From NCBI GenBank assembly GCA_030697825.1, contig JAUYOW010000290.1, forward strand, positions 1 to 38,976: 38,976 bases of DNA, read 5' to 3'. A model generated the notes under the pieces. That model was not told the origin of the DNA. It did no database searches and saw only the letters and a program-made list of their open reading frames with translations. The position numbers and the translations under genes were made by a program. Positions 16,761-30,135 of the stretch are shown piece by piece (positions within the stretch are counted from its first letter, which is position 1; each line of letters starts with the position of its first letter). The stretch comes from Gemmatimonadales bacterium. GTDB lineage: Bacteria > Gemmatimonadota > Gemmatimonadetes > Gemmatimonadales > JACORV01.

Positions 16761-16909
16761 CTGCCCAACCTAACCCGCCAACCGGGCCTGTCAACGAACA
16801 GCAGCTGTCGTTCTGGCAGATTTTGGCAGGGTTAGGTGCGGCATACGGCTTGCTCCGCGACGCTCTTGGGGATTACCGCATCCATTACCCTAGCGTTCGG
16901 AGCTTCGAC

Positions 16910-18835
<1,926 letters not shown>

Positions 18836-18838
18836 GAA

Positions 18839-18857
18839 CCCCGGCCGCCGGCCGGGG
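18839..18857 (+). terminator. GC hairpin after dnaK
   Basis: CCCCGGCC (18839-18846) and GGCCGGGG (18850-18857) form a perfect 8-bp stem with a 3-base loop, four bases after the dnaK stop. It is followed by TATAG, not a T-run, so it may be a partial terminator or an mRNA-protecting hairpin. Confidence 0.55.
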
Positions 18858-18894
18858 TATAGTTGACGAACCTCAACGCAGGATCGGAAGCACT

Positions 18895-20442
<1,548 letters not shown>

Positions 20443-20467
20443 GCAGCGGCCGGTTCATCGTGGATCC

Positions 20468-20496
20468 ACGAGCGCCCGCCCCCGGCGGGCGCTCGT
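20468..20496 (+). terminator. Strong stem-loop after degP
   Basis: A perfect 13-bp stem (20468-20480 with 20484-20496) closes a 3-base CCC loop, 25 bases after the degP stop. The downstream bases CGTCTCCTTCCCC are pyrimidine-rich but not a pure T-run. It is likely to end degP transcripts before the tRNA gene. Confidence 0.7.
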
Positions 20497-20532
20497 CGTC
20501 TCCTTCCCCGCGGGTTATCTTTAAGGGTACGC

Positions 20533-20616
20533 GCGAGAGTGGCGGAATCGGCAGACGCGCGGGCCTTAGGAGCCCGTGGGGGTGACCCCGTGGGGGTTCG
20601 AGTCCCCCCTTTCGCA
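20533..20616 (+). tRNA. tRNA-Leu, anticodon UAG
   Basis: A full class II cloverleaf can be drawn. The acceptor stem pairs 20533-20539 (GCGAGAG) with 20609-20615 (CTTTCGC), with one G-U pair, and 20616 is the discriminator A. The anticodon stem CGGGC/GCCCG encloses loop CTTAGGA, giving anticodon TAG (reads CUA/CUG-type Leu codons). A long variable arm (TGGGG/CCCCG) and T arm GGGGG-TTCGAGT-CCCCC follow. The sequence after the discriminator is CCT, so the CCA end is not fully encoded and must be added. Confidence 0.95.
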
Positions 20617-20624
20617 CCTCACCA

Positions 20625-20678
20625 AGAGTTGCAGAGTTGCAGAGTTGCAGACAGCAAGCAGCTAACAGGAGACAGGAG
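20625..20678 (+). repeat. 8-bp and 7-bp tandem repeats between tRNA-Leu and tig; doubled ribosome-binding site
   Basis: AGAGTTGC is repeated three times without change (20625-20648). Then ACAGGAG is repeated twice (20665-20678), giving two AGGAG Shine-Dalgarno copies 7 bases apart. The second AGGAG (20674-20678) ends 6 bases before the TTG start of tig. Changes in unit number would alter the initiation region. Confidence 0.8.
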
Positions 20679-20684
20679 ACCAGT

Positions 20685-21962
20685 TTGACCGAGGCAGCAA
20701 CCGTCAAGAACGAGATCGAGATCACCGTAGAGAAGAGGGATGCGGCGAGCCGCACCTTCACGGTGACCGTCCCCGCCGAGCGGGTGCGCGCGGCCGAGGA
20801 TGAGACCACGGCGTGGTACGGCAAACGCGCCAAGGTGCCGGGCTTCCGGAAGGGGCACGTGCCCGCACCGGTGGTCCGCCGCCGGTACGGGGACGCGATC
20901 CGGCAATCGGTGCTCGAGGACCTGCTGCGCGCGAGCTGGGAGCAGGCCCGGACCCGGGAATCGCTCAAGGCTATTGGTGAGCCGCACATCCACAACCTGA
21001 AGTTCGAGGAGGGTGCGCCGCTCACGTTCGAGCTGCGCGTGGACGTGAGGCCCGACATCGCGCTCGACCGGCCTGGGGGCTTCCACCTGACGCGCCGTGT
21101 CACCGCCGTCGCGGAAGAAACGGTGGACGCGCAGCTCCTGGCGCTGCGCGAGCAGAGGGCGCCCTGGGTACCGGCCGACGGCAAGGCCAAGCCCGGCGAC
21201 CTGGTGCAGGCGACGATCGTGAACCTCGACGAGGCCGAGGCATCGGCTCCGGACCCGGTCCGTTTCGTGCTGGGCCAGGGACGCGCGCTCCCGGACCTCG
21301 AGGCGCACTTGATGGAGCTGGACGTGGAGGCCGCCTGGGAAGGCACGTTGCGTTTCCCGGATGACCATCCCGACGAAGCCAAGCGCGGCCAGAGCCGGCG
21401 CGTCCGGGTGACGCTGTACGAGGTGAAGCGCCAGTCCCTGCCCGAGCTGACCGACGACTTCGCCCGCGAGCTGGGCGACTTCGATTCGGTGGCAGCGCTG
21501 CGGACCGCCGTGCGTGGCGATCTCGAGGCCGACGCGCGCCGCGACGCCGAGGCGCGGCTGCGCGGAGAGCTGGTCGACCAGATAGCCGCGGCCAACAACA
21601 TCGCCGTCCCGCCGTCGCTGCTCGAGCGCACGCTGCGCGCCTACCTGGCCGCGTACGAGGTCCCGGAGGAACAGCGCGACCGCTTCGCGTCCGAGTTCCG
21701 GCCGGTCGCCGAGTCGGGGGTTCGCCGCGAGCTGATCGTGGACGCCGCGGCCGAGAAGCTAGGCCTGGCCGCCACGCAGGACGACCTCGAGACCCGCCTA
21801 GCCGAGATCGCGGCGCGGCGGGGCGAGCCGCCGCACGCCGTGAAGGCGGCGCTCGAGAAAGCCGGCCGCCTGCGCGAGCTCGAGCGCTCGCTCACCGAAG
21901 AAAAGGTCTTCGCGCACCTCCTCGGTCTGTCGACCGTGGAAGACGCGCCCATCGCCCGCTGA
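20685..21962 (+). CDS. tig: Trigger factor (ribosome-associated chaperone/PPIase)
   Basis: 425 residues. The N-terminal ribosome-binding domain has the signature [17 protein letters not shown]. The central PPIase-like domain lies around 150-235 ([32 protein letters not shown]), followed by the helical C-terminal chaperone domain. The PPIase domain looks diverged from the FKBP consensus, so isomerase activity may be weak. TTG 20685 is chosen because AGGAG lies 6 bases upstream and the chaperone sequence begins within a few residues; the longer ORF start at 20637 would translate the repeat block. It is followed by clpP and clpX, the usual bacterial order. Confidence 0.93.
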   Translation: MTEAATVKNEIEITVEKRDAASRTFTVTVPAERVRAAEDETTAWYGKRAKVPGFRKGHVPAPVVRRRYGDAIRQSVLEDLLRASWEQARTRESLKAIGEPHIHNLKFEEGAPLTFELRVDVRPDIALDRPGGFHLTRRVTAVAEETVDAQLLALREQRAPWVPADGKAKPGDLVQATIVNLDEAEASAPDPVRFVLGQGRALPDLEAHLMELDVEAAWEGTLRFPDDHPDEAKRGQSRRVRVTLYEVKRQSLPELTDDFARELGDFDSVAALRTAVRGDLEADARRDAEARLRGELVDQIAAANNIAVPPSLLERTLRAYLAAYEVPEEQRDRFASEFRPVAESGVRRELIVDAAAEKLGLAATQDDLETRLAEIAARRGEPPHAVKAALEKAGRLRELERSLTEEKVFAHLLGLSTVEDAPIAR

Positions 21963-21994
21963 GAAGCGAGCCGAACCCCAGACCCGTGAGTCGT

Positions 21995-22612
21995 ATGTCG
22001 ACGCTCTATCCGCCTTACATCATCGAACGCTCCAGCCGGGGCGAACGCACCTACGACATCTTCTCCCGGCTCCTCATGGACCGCATCATCTTCCTGGGCG
22101 TCCCGATCAACGACGACGTGTCGAACATCATCATCGCCCAGCTGCTCTTCCTGCAGGCGGACAGCCCGGACAAGGACATCTACGTGTACCTGAACTCCCC
22201 GGGCGGCCTGGTCTCGTCGGGCATGGCGATCTACGACACCATGCAGCACATCAGCGCTCCGGTGAACACGATCTGCATGGGAATGGCCGCCTCGATGGGC
22301 TCCTTCCTCCTCGCGGCCGGCCGCAAGGGGAAGCGTTCCGCCCTGCCCCACTGCCGGATCATGATGCACCAGCCGTCGGGCGGGACTCAGGGCACCGCCG
22401 CGGACATCGAGATCCAGGCGCGGGAGATCCTTTACCTGCGCGGGAAGCTCAACGACCTGTACGCCAAGCACACCGGCCAGACGATCGAGCAGATCGAGAA
22501 GGACATGGACCGGGACCGGTTCATGTCGGCCGAGGAGGCCAAGGCCTACGGCATCATCGACCACGTCCTGGCCCCCGGCGCCTTCCCCGCGCCGGATGGC
22601 AAGAAAGTCTAG
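21995..22612 (+). CDS. clpP: ATP-dependent Clp protease proteolytic subunit
   Basis: 205 residues from ATG 21995; a GTG three codons upstream (21986) is also possible. The N-terminal axial loop region [22 protein letters not shown] is typical (given here as the family hallmark), followed by YVYLNSPGG, catalytic Ser in GMAASMGSF, catalytic His in MMHQPSGG and Asp in AADIEIQ. All three catalytic residues are present. It forms the tetradecameric protease that ClpX feeds. The gap to tig is 32 bp, suggesting one transcript, while a promoter candidate follows it for clpX. Confidence 0.97.
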   Translation: MSTLYPPYIIERSSRGERTYDIFSRLLMDRIIFLGVPINDDVSNIIIAQLLFLQADSPDKDIYVYLNSPGGLVSSGMAIYDTMQHISAPVNTICMGMAASMGSFLLAAGRKGKRSALPHCRIMMHQPSGGTQGTAADIEIQAREILYLRGKLNDLYAKHTGQTIEQIEKDMDRDRFMSAEEAKAYGIIDHVLAPGAFPAPDGKKV

Positions 22613-22616
22613 CTTC

Positions 22617-22646
22617 TTGACTGGCGCGTCGGCCGTCCCCTACTAT
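22617..22646 (+). promoter_or_regulatory. Candidate sigma-70 promoter for clpX
   Basis: TTGACT (22617-22622, 5 of 6 to the -35 consensus) and TACTAT (22641-22646, 4 of 6 to the -10) are separated by 18 bases, in the spacer between clpP and clpX. Transcription would begin about 25 bases before the clpX ATG at 22679. This could let clpX be made separately from tig-clpP. Confidence 0.5.
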
Positions 22647-22678
22647 TGCGAGGGCGGCCGAACCGCCCACGACCTATC

Positions 22679-23929
22679 ATGACCAACGACCGGCACTTAC
22701 GCTGCTCCTTCTGCGGCAAGTCGAAGGATGCGGTCCGGAAATTCATCTCCGGACCGTCGGTCTACATTTGCAACGAGTGTATCGCCCTCTGCAACGAGAT
22801 CCTGGCTGAGGACGAGGAGCGGGAGGTCGCCGAGGCGATCACCCAGGTCCCGACCCCGGTCGAGATCAAGGAGATCCTGGACCAGTACGTCATCGGCCAG
22901 GAGAGCGCGAAGAAGGCCATCTCGGTCGCCGTCTACAACCACTACAAGCGCATCAACTCGCAGTCGCTCAAGGACGGCGAGGTCGAGCTCGAGAAGTCGA
23001 ACATCCTGCTGATCGGCCCCACCGGCGTCGGCAAGACGCTCCTGGCCCAGACGCTGGCGCGGATGCTGGACGTGCCGTTCACGATCGCGGACGCGACCAC
23101 GCTCACCGAGGCGGGTTACGTCGGTGAGGACGTCGAGAACATCCTGGTGCGGCTGCTGCAGGCGGGCGACTTCAACGTCGCCGAGTGCGAGCGCGGCATC
23201 GTCTACATCGACGAGATCGACAAGATCGCGCGAAAGAGCGAGAACCCCAGCATCACGCGCGACGTCTCCGGCGAGGGCGTGCAGCAGGCCCTGCTCAAGA
23301 TCCTCGAGGGCACGGTGGCGTCGGTGCCGCCGCAGGGGGGCCGCAAGCACCCGCAGCAGGAATACATCCAGATCAACACCAAGGATATCCTCTTCATCTG
23401 CGGCGGTGCGTTCGACGGGCTCGACAAGATCATCGAGTCTCGGACGGGGCGGCGGCGGATCGGGTTCACGAAGGAAGAGGTCGAGCTCGGCGTCCCCGAG
23501 AAGTCGAAGCACAATCCGTACGGAGAGGTCGAGCCGGACGATCTGCTGCGCTACGGGCTGATCCCGGAGCTGATCGGCCGGCTGCCGGTGGTGGTCGCGC
23601 TCGAGTCGCTCGACGAGGACTCGCTGGTCCGCATCCTGGTGGAGCCGAAGAACGCGCTCACCAAGCAGTACCGGAAGCTGTTCGAATTGGAGGAAGTGCG
23701 GCTCACCTTCGACCAGGAGGCGCTCCGCGCGGTGGCTTCCAAAGCCATCGGCCGCGGGGCCGGGGCGCGCGGCTTGCGCGCGATCCTGGAGAGGGTGATG
23801 ACCGACATCATGTTCGACCTGCCCGGCCGCGAAGACGTGAGCGAGGTGGTGATCACCAAGGAGTGCATCGCCGAGGGCCGCCAGCCGCTGCTGGTCACGG
23901 AGCGACCGCGGGCCAAGAAAGAGGCGTGA
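22679..23929 (+). CDS. clpX: Clp protease ATP-binding subunit ClpX
   Basis: 416 residues. The N-terminal zinc-binding domain has the four cysteines (CSFCGK and CNECIALC). The AAA+ core shows GPTGVGKT Walker A, the pore loop [15 protein letters not shown] Walker B, the RKHP (RKH) loop and IGRLPVVV ahead of the small domain. An [12 protein letters not shown]-type ClpP-contacting loop region is present (RRIGFTKEE). It unfolds substrates and feeds ClpP. ATG 22679 is chosen because the zinc domain starts at once; the in-frame 22646 start adds unrelated sequence. Confidence 0.97.
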   Translation: MTNDRHLRCSFCGKSKDAVRKFISGPSVYICNECIALCNEILAEDEEREVAEAITQVPTPVEIKEILDQYVIGQESAKKAISVAVYNHYKRINSQSLKDGEVELEKSNILLIGPTGVGKTLLAQTLARMLDVPFTIADATTLTEAGYVGEDVENILVRLLQAGDFNVAECERGIVYIDEIDKIARKSENPSITRDVSGEGVQQALLKILEGTVASVPPQGGRKHPQQEYIQINTKDILFICGGAFDGLDKIIESRTGRRRIGFTKEEVELGVPEKSKHNPYGEVEPDDLLRYGLIPELIGRLPVVVALESLDEDSLVRILVEPKNALTKQYRKLFELEEVRLTFDQEALRAVASKAIGRGAGARGLRAILERVMTDIMFDLPGREDVSEVVITKECIAEGRQPLLVTERPRAKKEA

Positions 23930-23930
23930 C

Positions 23931-24542
23931 GTGACGCGGACCGAGGCCCCCTCCCAGAGGGGGCTTTTGCTGAGCGAGTACCTCACGTCGTTGACCCGTG
24001 CCGATGCGCCGATCCCGGGTGCGCCGCTACCCGAGATCGCCCTGGTGGGACGGTCGAACGTAGGCAAGTCGTCGCTGCTCAATCTGCTGGTCGGCCGGCG
24101 CTCGCTCGCCCGGGCCAGCCGGACCCCCGGGAAGACCCGCGCGTTGAACGTCTTCGGCTGGGGCGGCCGTTGCTACCTGGTGGACGTTCCGGGGTACGGA
24201 TGGGCGAAGGTGGGTCAGGCCGAGCGCACCGCCTGGCGCCGCCTGGTCGAGCGATACCTGGCCGAGCGTCCCTCCCTGGCAGCGGTGATCTGGCTGCTCG
24301 ATATTCGTCGGGACCCGTCGCCGGACGACCGCGACCTCCGCGCCCGCCTGGTAACGCGGGCTGTGCCGACGCTCGTGGTGCTCACCAAGGCGGACCAGGT
24401 GGGGCGCGCGAAGCGGGCGGGGCGCGCCACCGCGATCGGCGCGGCGATCGGCATGGACGGGAAGGATTTCCTGCTCACCAGTGCGCGCACCCGCGAGGGT
24501 GCCGAGGAGCTCCGTGAAGCGGTTCTTGCGTTCCTGGGTTGA
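23931..24542 (+). CDS. engB: Ribosome-biogenesis GTPase YsxC/YihA (EngB)
   Basis: 203 residues from GTG 23931. G1 ALVGRSNVGKSS, G2 region RTPGKTR, G3 VDVPGYGWAKV, G4 LTKADQV and G5 TSARTREGAEEL are in order, the EngB pattern. It helps assemble the 50S subunit. The start is in doubt: a perfect intrinsic terminator (23946-23968) lies within the first 13 codons, and the EngB-type sequence begins only after it (SEYLTSLT). TTG 23967 or a nearby codon may be the true start. The gene order clpX-engB is common. Its end overlaps the next gene by 29 bases. Confidence 0.9.
   Translation: MTRTEAPSQRGLLLSEYLTSLTRADAPIPGAPLPEIALVGRSNVGKSSLLNLLVGRRSLARASRTPGKTRALNVFGWGGRCYLVDVPGYGWAKVGQAERTAWRRLVERYLAERPSLAAVIWLLDIRRDPSPDDRDLRARLVTRAVPTLVVLTKADQVGRAKRAGRATAIGAAIGMDGKDFLLTSARTREGAEELREAVLAFLG
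23946..23968 (+). terminator. Canonical intrinsic terminator at clpX/engB border
   Basis: GCCCCCTC (23946-23953), loop CCA, GAGGGGGC (23957-23964), then TTTT (23965-23968): a perfect 8-bp GC stem with a T-run, 16 bases after the clpX stop. It overlaps the first codons of engB as annotated from GTG 23931, so either it ends clpX mRNA and engB starts downstream, or it attenuates engB. Confidence 0.75.
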
Positions 24543-25134
24543 ACCGGCGCTGGGCCTGGCGATGGCGTGCGCGCCGGCCGCCGGCGTGGCCCAGGACAGC
24601 ACCGACGTTCCCCCCGCCGGCTTCGGTACCCTGCGCCAGGACCAGGTGGGCGTCCGCATAACCACCGAGAACCTGGCGGTGCGGACGCTGCCGCTCGATG
24701 AGCGCATCATCCGCCTCCTGGCTTCCGACGCCTACCGCTCCCTCCACGAGCTGGTGCAGAGCCGGGCTGCGGACATCGCCGCGGCGGCGCGCGCCGCGGG
24801 GCACGACAGCGCCGTCATCTTCGTGGTGACGTACTTCGCCCTCCAGCCCCAGGTGCGGTTCAATCCCGACCAGTTGTACGTATCGAGCCAGAACACCTTC
24901 TTCCGCCCCATCGGCATCGTCCCGCTGACGGCGCGGTGGAGTGAGTACCAGCTCGACCAGCGCCAACAGGCGATCGCCATCTACCTCTTCGAGCCGGGCG
25001 TCGTGGTGATGCGTCCCTTCACGGTGTTCTACGGCGACCGCAGCTCGGACGCGTGGGCGGGCACGCTGCGGGTCCTCGACGGCGAGCGCACTCGCGTGCG
25101 ATCCCGCGCCGCAACCCAGCCGCCACAACCCTAG
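24514..25134 (+). CDS. Exported protein of unknown function
   Basis: 206 residues from GTG 24514 with GAGGAG (24504-24509) as SD. Residues 1-26 look like a signal peptide (KRFLRSW, then hydrophobic ALGLAMACAPAAG, cleavage near GVAQ). The mature part is about 180 residues, with a helical stretch rich in Ala/Arg (about 85-105, RAADIAAAARAAGHD) and beta-like strands (AVIFVVTYFAL, AIAIYLFEPGVVVMRPF). It has no cysteines in the mature part and no motif I recognise. It overlaps the end of engB and is followed, in the same reading frame after its TAG, by the hybrid kinase. A sensor-accessory role is possible but unsupported. Confidence 0.75.
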   Translation: MKRFLRSWVEPALGLAMACAPAAGVAQDSTDVPPAGFGTLRQDQVGVRITTENLAVRTLPLDERIIRLLASDAYRSLHELVQSRAADIAAAARAAGHDSAVIFVVTYFALQPQVRFNPDQLYVSSQNTFFRPIGIVPLTARWSEYQLDQRQQAIAIYLFEPGVVVMRPFTVFYGDRSSDAWAGTLRVLDGERTRVRSRAATQPPQP

Positions 25135-25188
25135 CCGGAGCGTTTCGCGCCCCCGCCCGATCGCGAACCGGATCGCCGCGCCGACGAC

Positions 25189-27222
25189 GTGACGGCGCTC
25201 ATTGCGGAGCGCGACCGGCTGGCGGACGAGTTGGCGCGCCGGCTCGTCGAGCTGTCGTCGGTCCAGGAGCTGACGCACATCCTCTCCGCGTCACTCCAAC
25301 TCGACCGCGTGGTGGGGGAGGTGGCGAGCTACGCCATGCGCGCCAGCGACGCCGGCGGCGCCGCCGTGCTGCTCACCGGGGAGGACGGCCACACGCTCGA
25401 GGTCCTGGCGGCCGAGGGCGCACTGGCCCACTGTCTAGGCCGCGCGCTCGACGTCGAGGCCGACAGCCTCGTTTCCGAGGCAATCGGCCACGAGCGCCTC
25501 GAGTGGCGCAACACCGACCGCGACGACGGCGTACTGCTGTGCGGGCCGGAACGAGCGCGCTCGGCGGTCGTCGCGCCCCTGCGCGCGCATGGCGTCACCA
25601 CCGGCGCCGTGGTCGTGATGAACAAGCGTTCCGGCGGGTTCACCGACGAGGATGCGAGGCTCCTGTCCACGGTGGCGTCGCACGCAGCGGCGGTGCTCGC
25701 CAACGCGCGCTTCTTCGAGCTGATCCGGCGCGGCAAGGAGCAGTGGGAGGCGACCTTCGACGCGCTGGCCGACGGCATCGCCCTGGTGGACCGCGAGGGG
25801 CGAGTCCGCCGAGCCAACGGTGCGTTCGCCGAGATCGCCCGCCAGCCGATACGCGCGGTGGTGGGCAGCCACCTCTGCCACATCCTCTTCCACGAGCACC
25901 TGACGCTGGCCGAGTTGCTGAGCGCCGCCAATCGGGGTGAGCGCCCGGCGCCGATAGTCCGGCGCTCCGAGAGCCTGGGGCGTACGCTCCGCGTCGTGGC
26001 GGCGCCGGTCGCCGGCCCCGCCGCCGAGGCCGCGGCGGTCGTGGTCGTCGAGGACGTCACCGAGCAGAAGGCGCTCGAGGCGCAGCTCATCCAGAGCGAG
26101 AAGATGGCGGCGGTAGGCACTCTGGTATCCGGCGTGGCCCACGAACTCAACAATCCGCTGACGTCGATCGCGGGGCTGTCGGAGTTCCTCCTGGAGCAGC
26201 CGCCCGGGGGCGAGCACGAGCGCGAGCACCTTCGCGTGATCAACGACCAGGCCGAACGGGCCAGCCGCATCGTGCGCAACCTGCTTTCGTTCGCACGCAA
26301 GGCTCCTTCGGAGCGGGCGCCGCTCGACCTCGGGGAGGTGGTGCAGCGGACCGTGCAGCTGATGGACTACGAGATGAAGCAGCGCGGCATCGCGGTCGAT
26401 ACCACCTTCCCTGCGGACCTGCCGCCGGTAGTGGGCAATCGCGACCAGCTCCAGCAGGTGGCGCTCAATCTGCTGCAGAATGCCGGGCAGGCGCTCGCCA
26501 CGCTGCCTGACGGGCGGCCGCGCCGGATCGAGGTCGTGGCCGAGGCGGAAGGGGACCGGGTGACGCTGCGCATAACCGACTCCGGGCCGGGGATCGCGCC
26601 GGAGGCGGCGTCGCACATCTTCGATCCGTTCTTCACGACCAAGCCGCCGGGTGAGGGCACGGGACTGGGCCTGTTCCTCTCGTACGGCGTGGCCGAGGCG
26701 CACGGCGGCACGCTGAGCGTGGACCCGCGGCCCGGGGAGGGGGCGAGCTTCCTCCTGGCCCTGCCGTGCGCGGCGCCGGGCGCGAGCGTAACCGCCGCTT
26801 CGCGGCGCAGCGGCCCGCCCGTGGTGACGGCGGTGTCCGGGCCGGCGCGGCGCATACTGGTGGTAGACGACGACCCGGCGGTGCAGCGGCTCGTGACCGC
26901 CCTCTTCACTCGCGAAGGACATCACGTGGACGCCGCCGCGGACGGCGCGGCGGCGCTCGGGCTGGTGGGGTCGGCCGACTACGACCTCGTGATCAGCGAT
27001 CGCCGGATTGCCGCGGGCGGCGAGCCGTTCGTCGACGCGCTCCGGAAGCTCCGACCGGCGTGGGCTACGCGGGTGATCGTCTCGACCTCCCAGGGGCGGC
27101 GATCAATCTCCGGCACGGACCGCGACGAGACCGCAGCTTCGCGCGTGCTGAGGAAGCCGTTCAACCTGCGCGACCTCCGAGCCGCGGCGGCCGCCGTCTG
27201 GGAGGCGGCGGGTACGGCCTAG
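25189..27222 (+). CDS. Hybrid histidine kinase: GAF-PAS-HisKA-HATPase-REC
   Basis: 677 residues, no TM segment, so a soluble sensor. A short coiled coil is followed by a GAF domain (about 20-175), a PAS domain (about 185-295), HisKA with H318 in SGVAHELNNPLTSI, HATPase_c (N box LNLLQNAGQAL, DSGPGIAP, GTGLGLFLSYG) and a C-terminal receiver (about 550-675) with D604 in LVISDRRI and RKPF lysine. All phosphotransfer residues are present. The AHELNNPL H box and GLFLSYG place it with NtrB-like kinases of cytoplasmic sensing. GTG 25189 is the only start between the previous stop and the GAF domain. No cognate regulator is adjacent; the nearby ATPase with a receiver domain is one candidate target. 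Confidence 0.92.
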   Translation: MTALIAERDRLADELARRLVELSSVQELTHILSASLQLDRVVGEVASYAMRASDAGGAAVLLTGEDGHTLEVLAAEGALAHCLGRALDVEADSLVSEAIGHERLEWRNTDRDDGVLLCGPERARSAVVAPLRAHGVTTGAVVVMNKRSGGFTDEDARLLSTVASHAAAVLANARFFELIRRGKEQWEATFDALADGIALVDREGRVRRANGAFAEIARQPIRAVVGSHLCHILFHEHLTLAELLSAANRGERPAPIVRRSESLGRTLRVVAAPVAGPAAEAAAVVVVEDVTEQKALEAQLIQSEKMAAVGTLVSGVAHELNNPLTSIAGLSEFLLEQPPGGEHEREHLRVINDQAERASRIVRNLLSFARKAPSERAPLDLGEVVQRTVQLMDYEMKQRGIAVDTTFPADLPPVVGNRDQLQQVALNLLQNAGQALATLPDGRPRRIEVVAEAEGDRVTLRITDSGPGIAPEAASHIFDPFFTTKPPGEGTGLGLFLSYGVAEAHGGTLSVDPRPGEGASFLLALPCAAPGASVTAASRRSGPPVVTAVSGPARRILVVDDDPAVQRLVTALFTREGHHVDAAADGAAALGLVGSADYDLVISDRRIAAGGEPFVDALRKLRPAWATRVIVSTSQGRRSISGTDRDETAASRVLRKPFNLRDLRAAAAAVWEAAGTA

Positions 27223-27686
27223 CGTACCCGAAGCACGTCGTCCACCGGTCCCGCATCGCCGCCGCCCAGGAGCACCAGCACGTCGGCCAGAGCGCGGCGC
27301 TCGCGAGGCCACGCGAAACGCCTTTCCGCCTCCTCGACGCCCACCCATTCCGCGCGATCGTGCTCGGCCGAAGTCACCGGCCTCGCTTCCGCGCCGACCA
27401 CCGCGCAGAACACCGGTATCAGCGCCACCGTGTCTCGGATGTGAAGATAGAACGCCTCCACACGGCTGGCGTTGTAGAGCCGCTCCGGCACGAACCCGGT
27501 CTCCTCCCGCAGCTCGCGCAGCGCCGCATCCACCGGATGCTCGCCCTGGGCGATGTGCCCGTGCACCGTCTCCCACGTGCCCGCACAACGCTGGCCTTCC
27601 GCGCGGCGCAGGCAGAGCACCTGGACGCCGGCGCCGGCCCGGCGCAGCACGTACACGTCCACGATGAGGACGCGGACGTCGGTCAT
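27219..27686 (-). CDS. Nudix hydrolase
   Basis: 155 residues. The Nudix box is exact: G at GHIAQGE, then HPVDAALRELREETGF, i.e. GX5EX7REUXEEXGU with the metal-binding glutamates. The preceding strand (VLCLRRAEG) and the W-E-T-V region resemble dATP/dihydroneopterin-triphosphate pyrophosphatases. It cleaves a nucleoside diphosphate linked to another moiety; the substrate is not clear. It follows the ATPase gene by 16 bases on the same strand, so is probably co-transcribed, and its stop overlaps the end of the convergent histidine kinase by 4 bases. Confidence 0.9.
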   Translation of the reverse strand: MTDVRVLIVDVYVLRRAGAGVQVLCLRRAEGQRCAGTWETVHGHIAQGEHPVDAALRELREETGFVPERLYNASRVEAFYLHIRDTVALIPVFCAVVGAEARPVTSAEHDRAEWVGVEEAERRFAWPRERRALADVLVLLGGGDAGPVDDVLRVR

Positions 27687-27702
27687 GAATTGGATGGGAA
27701 AG

Positions 27703-30012
<2,310 letters not shown>

Positions 30013-30072
30013 TCGATCGCTTTCAGGCTACCTGGTCTGCTCCAAGGCTGCTCTCATCCCGCAAGTCCACAC

Positions 30073-30102
30073 AGTATACCGCGCGGCGGCGCCGAACGTA
30101 AA
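30073..30102 (-). promoter_or_regulatory. Sigma-70-like promoter for the ATPase gene
   Basis: On the minus strand TTTACG (30097-30102) and TATACT (30073-30078, 5 of 6 to TATAAT) are 18 bases apart, about 60 bases before the ATG at 30012. This is the best promoter match in the window. Confidence 0.6.
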
Positions 30103-30135
30103 GTTTCCAGGGCACCGACAAGAGGTACGCGCAGC

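Noticed and set aside
16761-16909. CIRCE, HAIR or heat-shock sigma promoter for dnaK
   Set aside because: No TTAGCACTC/GAGTGCTAA or CTTGAGT/ACTCAAG repeats; the CTTG and CATCCATTA strings are too close for a sigma-32 promoter. Only a 10-bp-spaced TGGCAG pair is visible.
24481-24513. Longer start for the exported protein
   Set aside because: It puts 11 extra residues before the signal peptide; GTG 24514 has its own GAGGAG.
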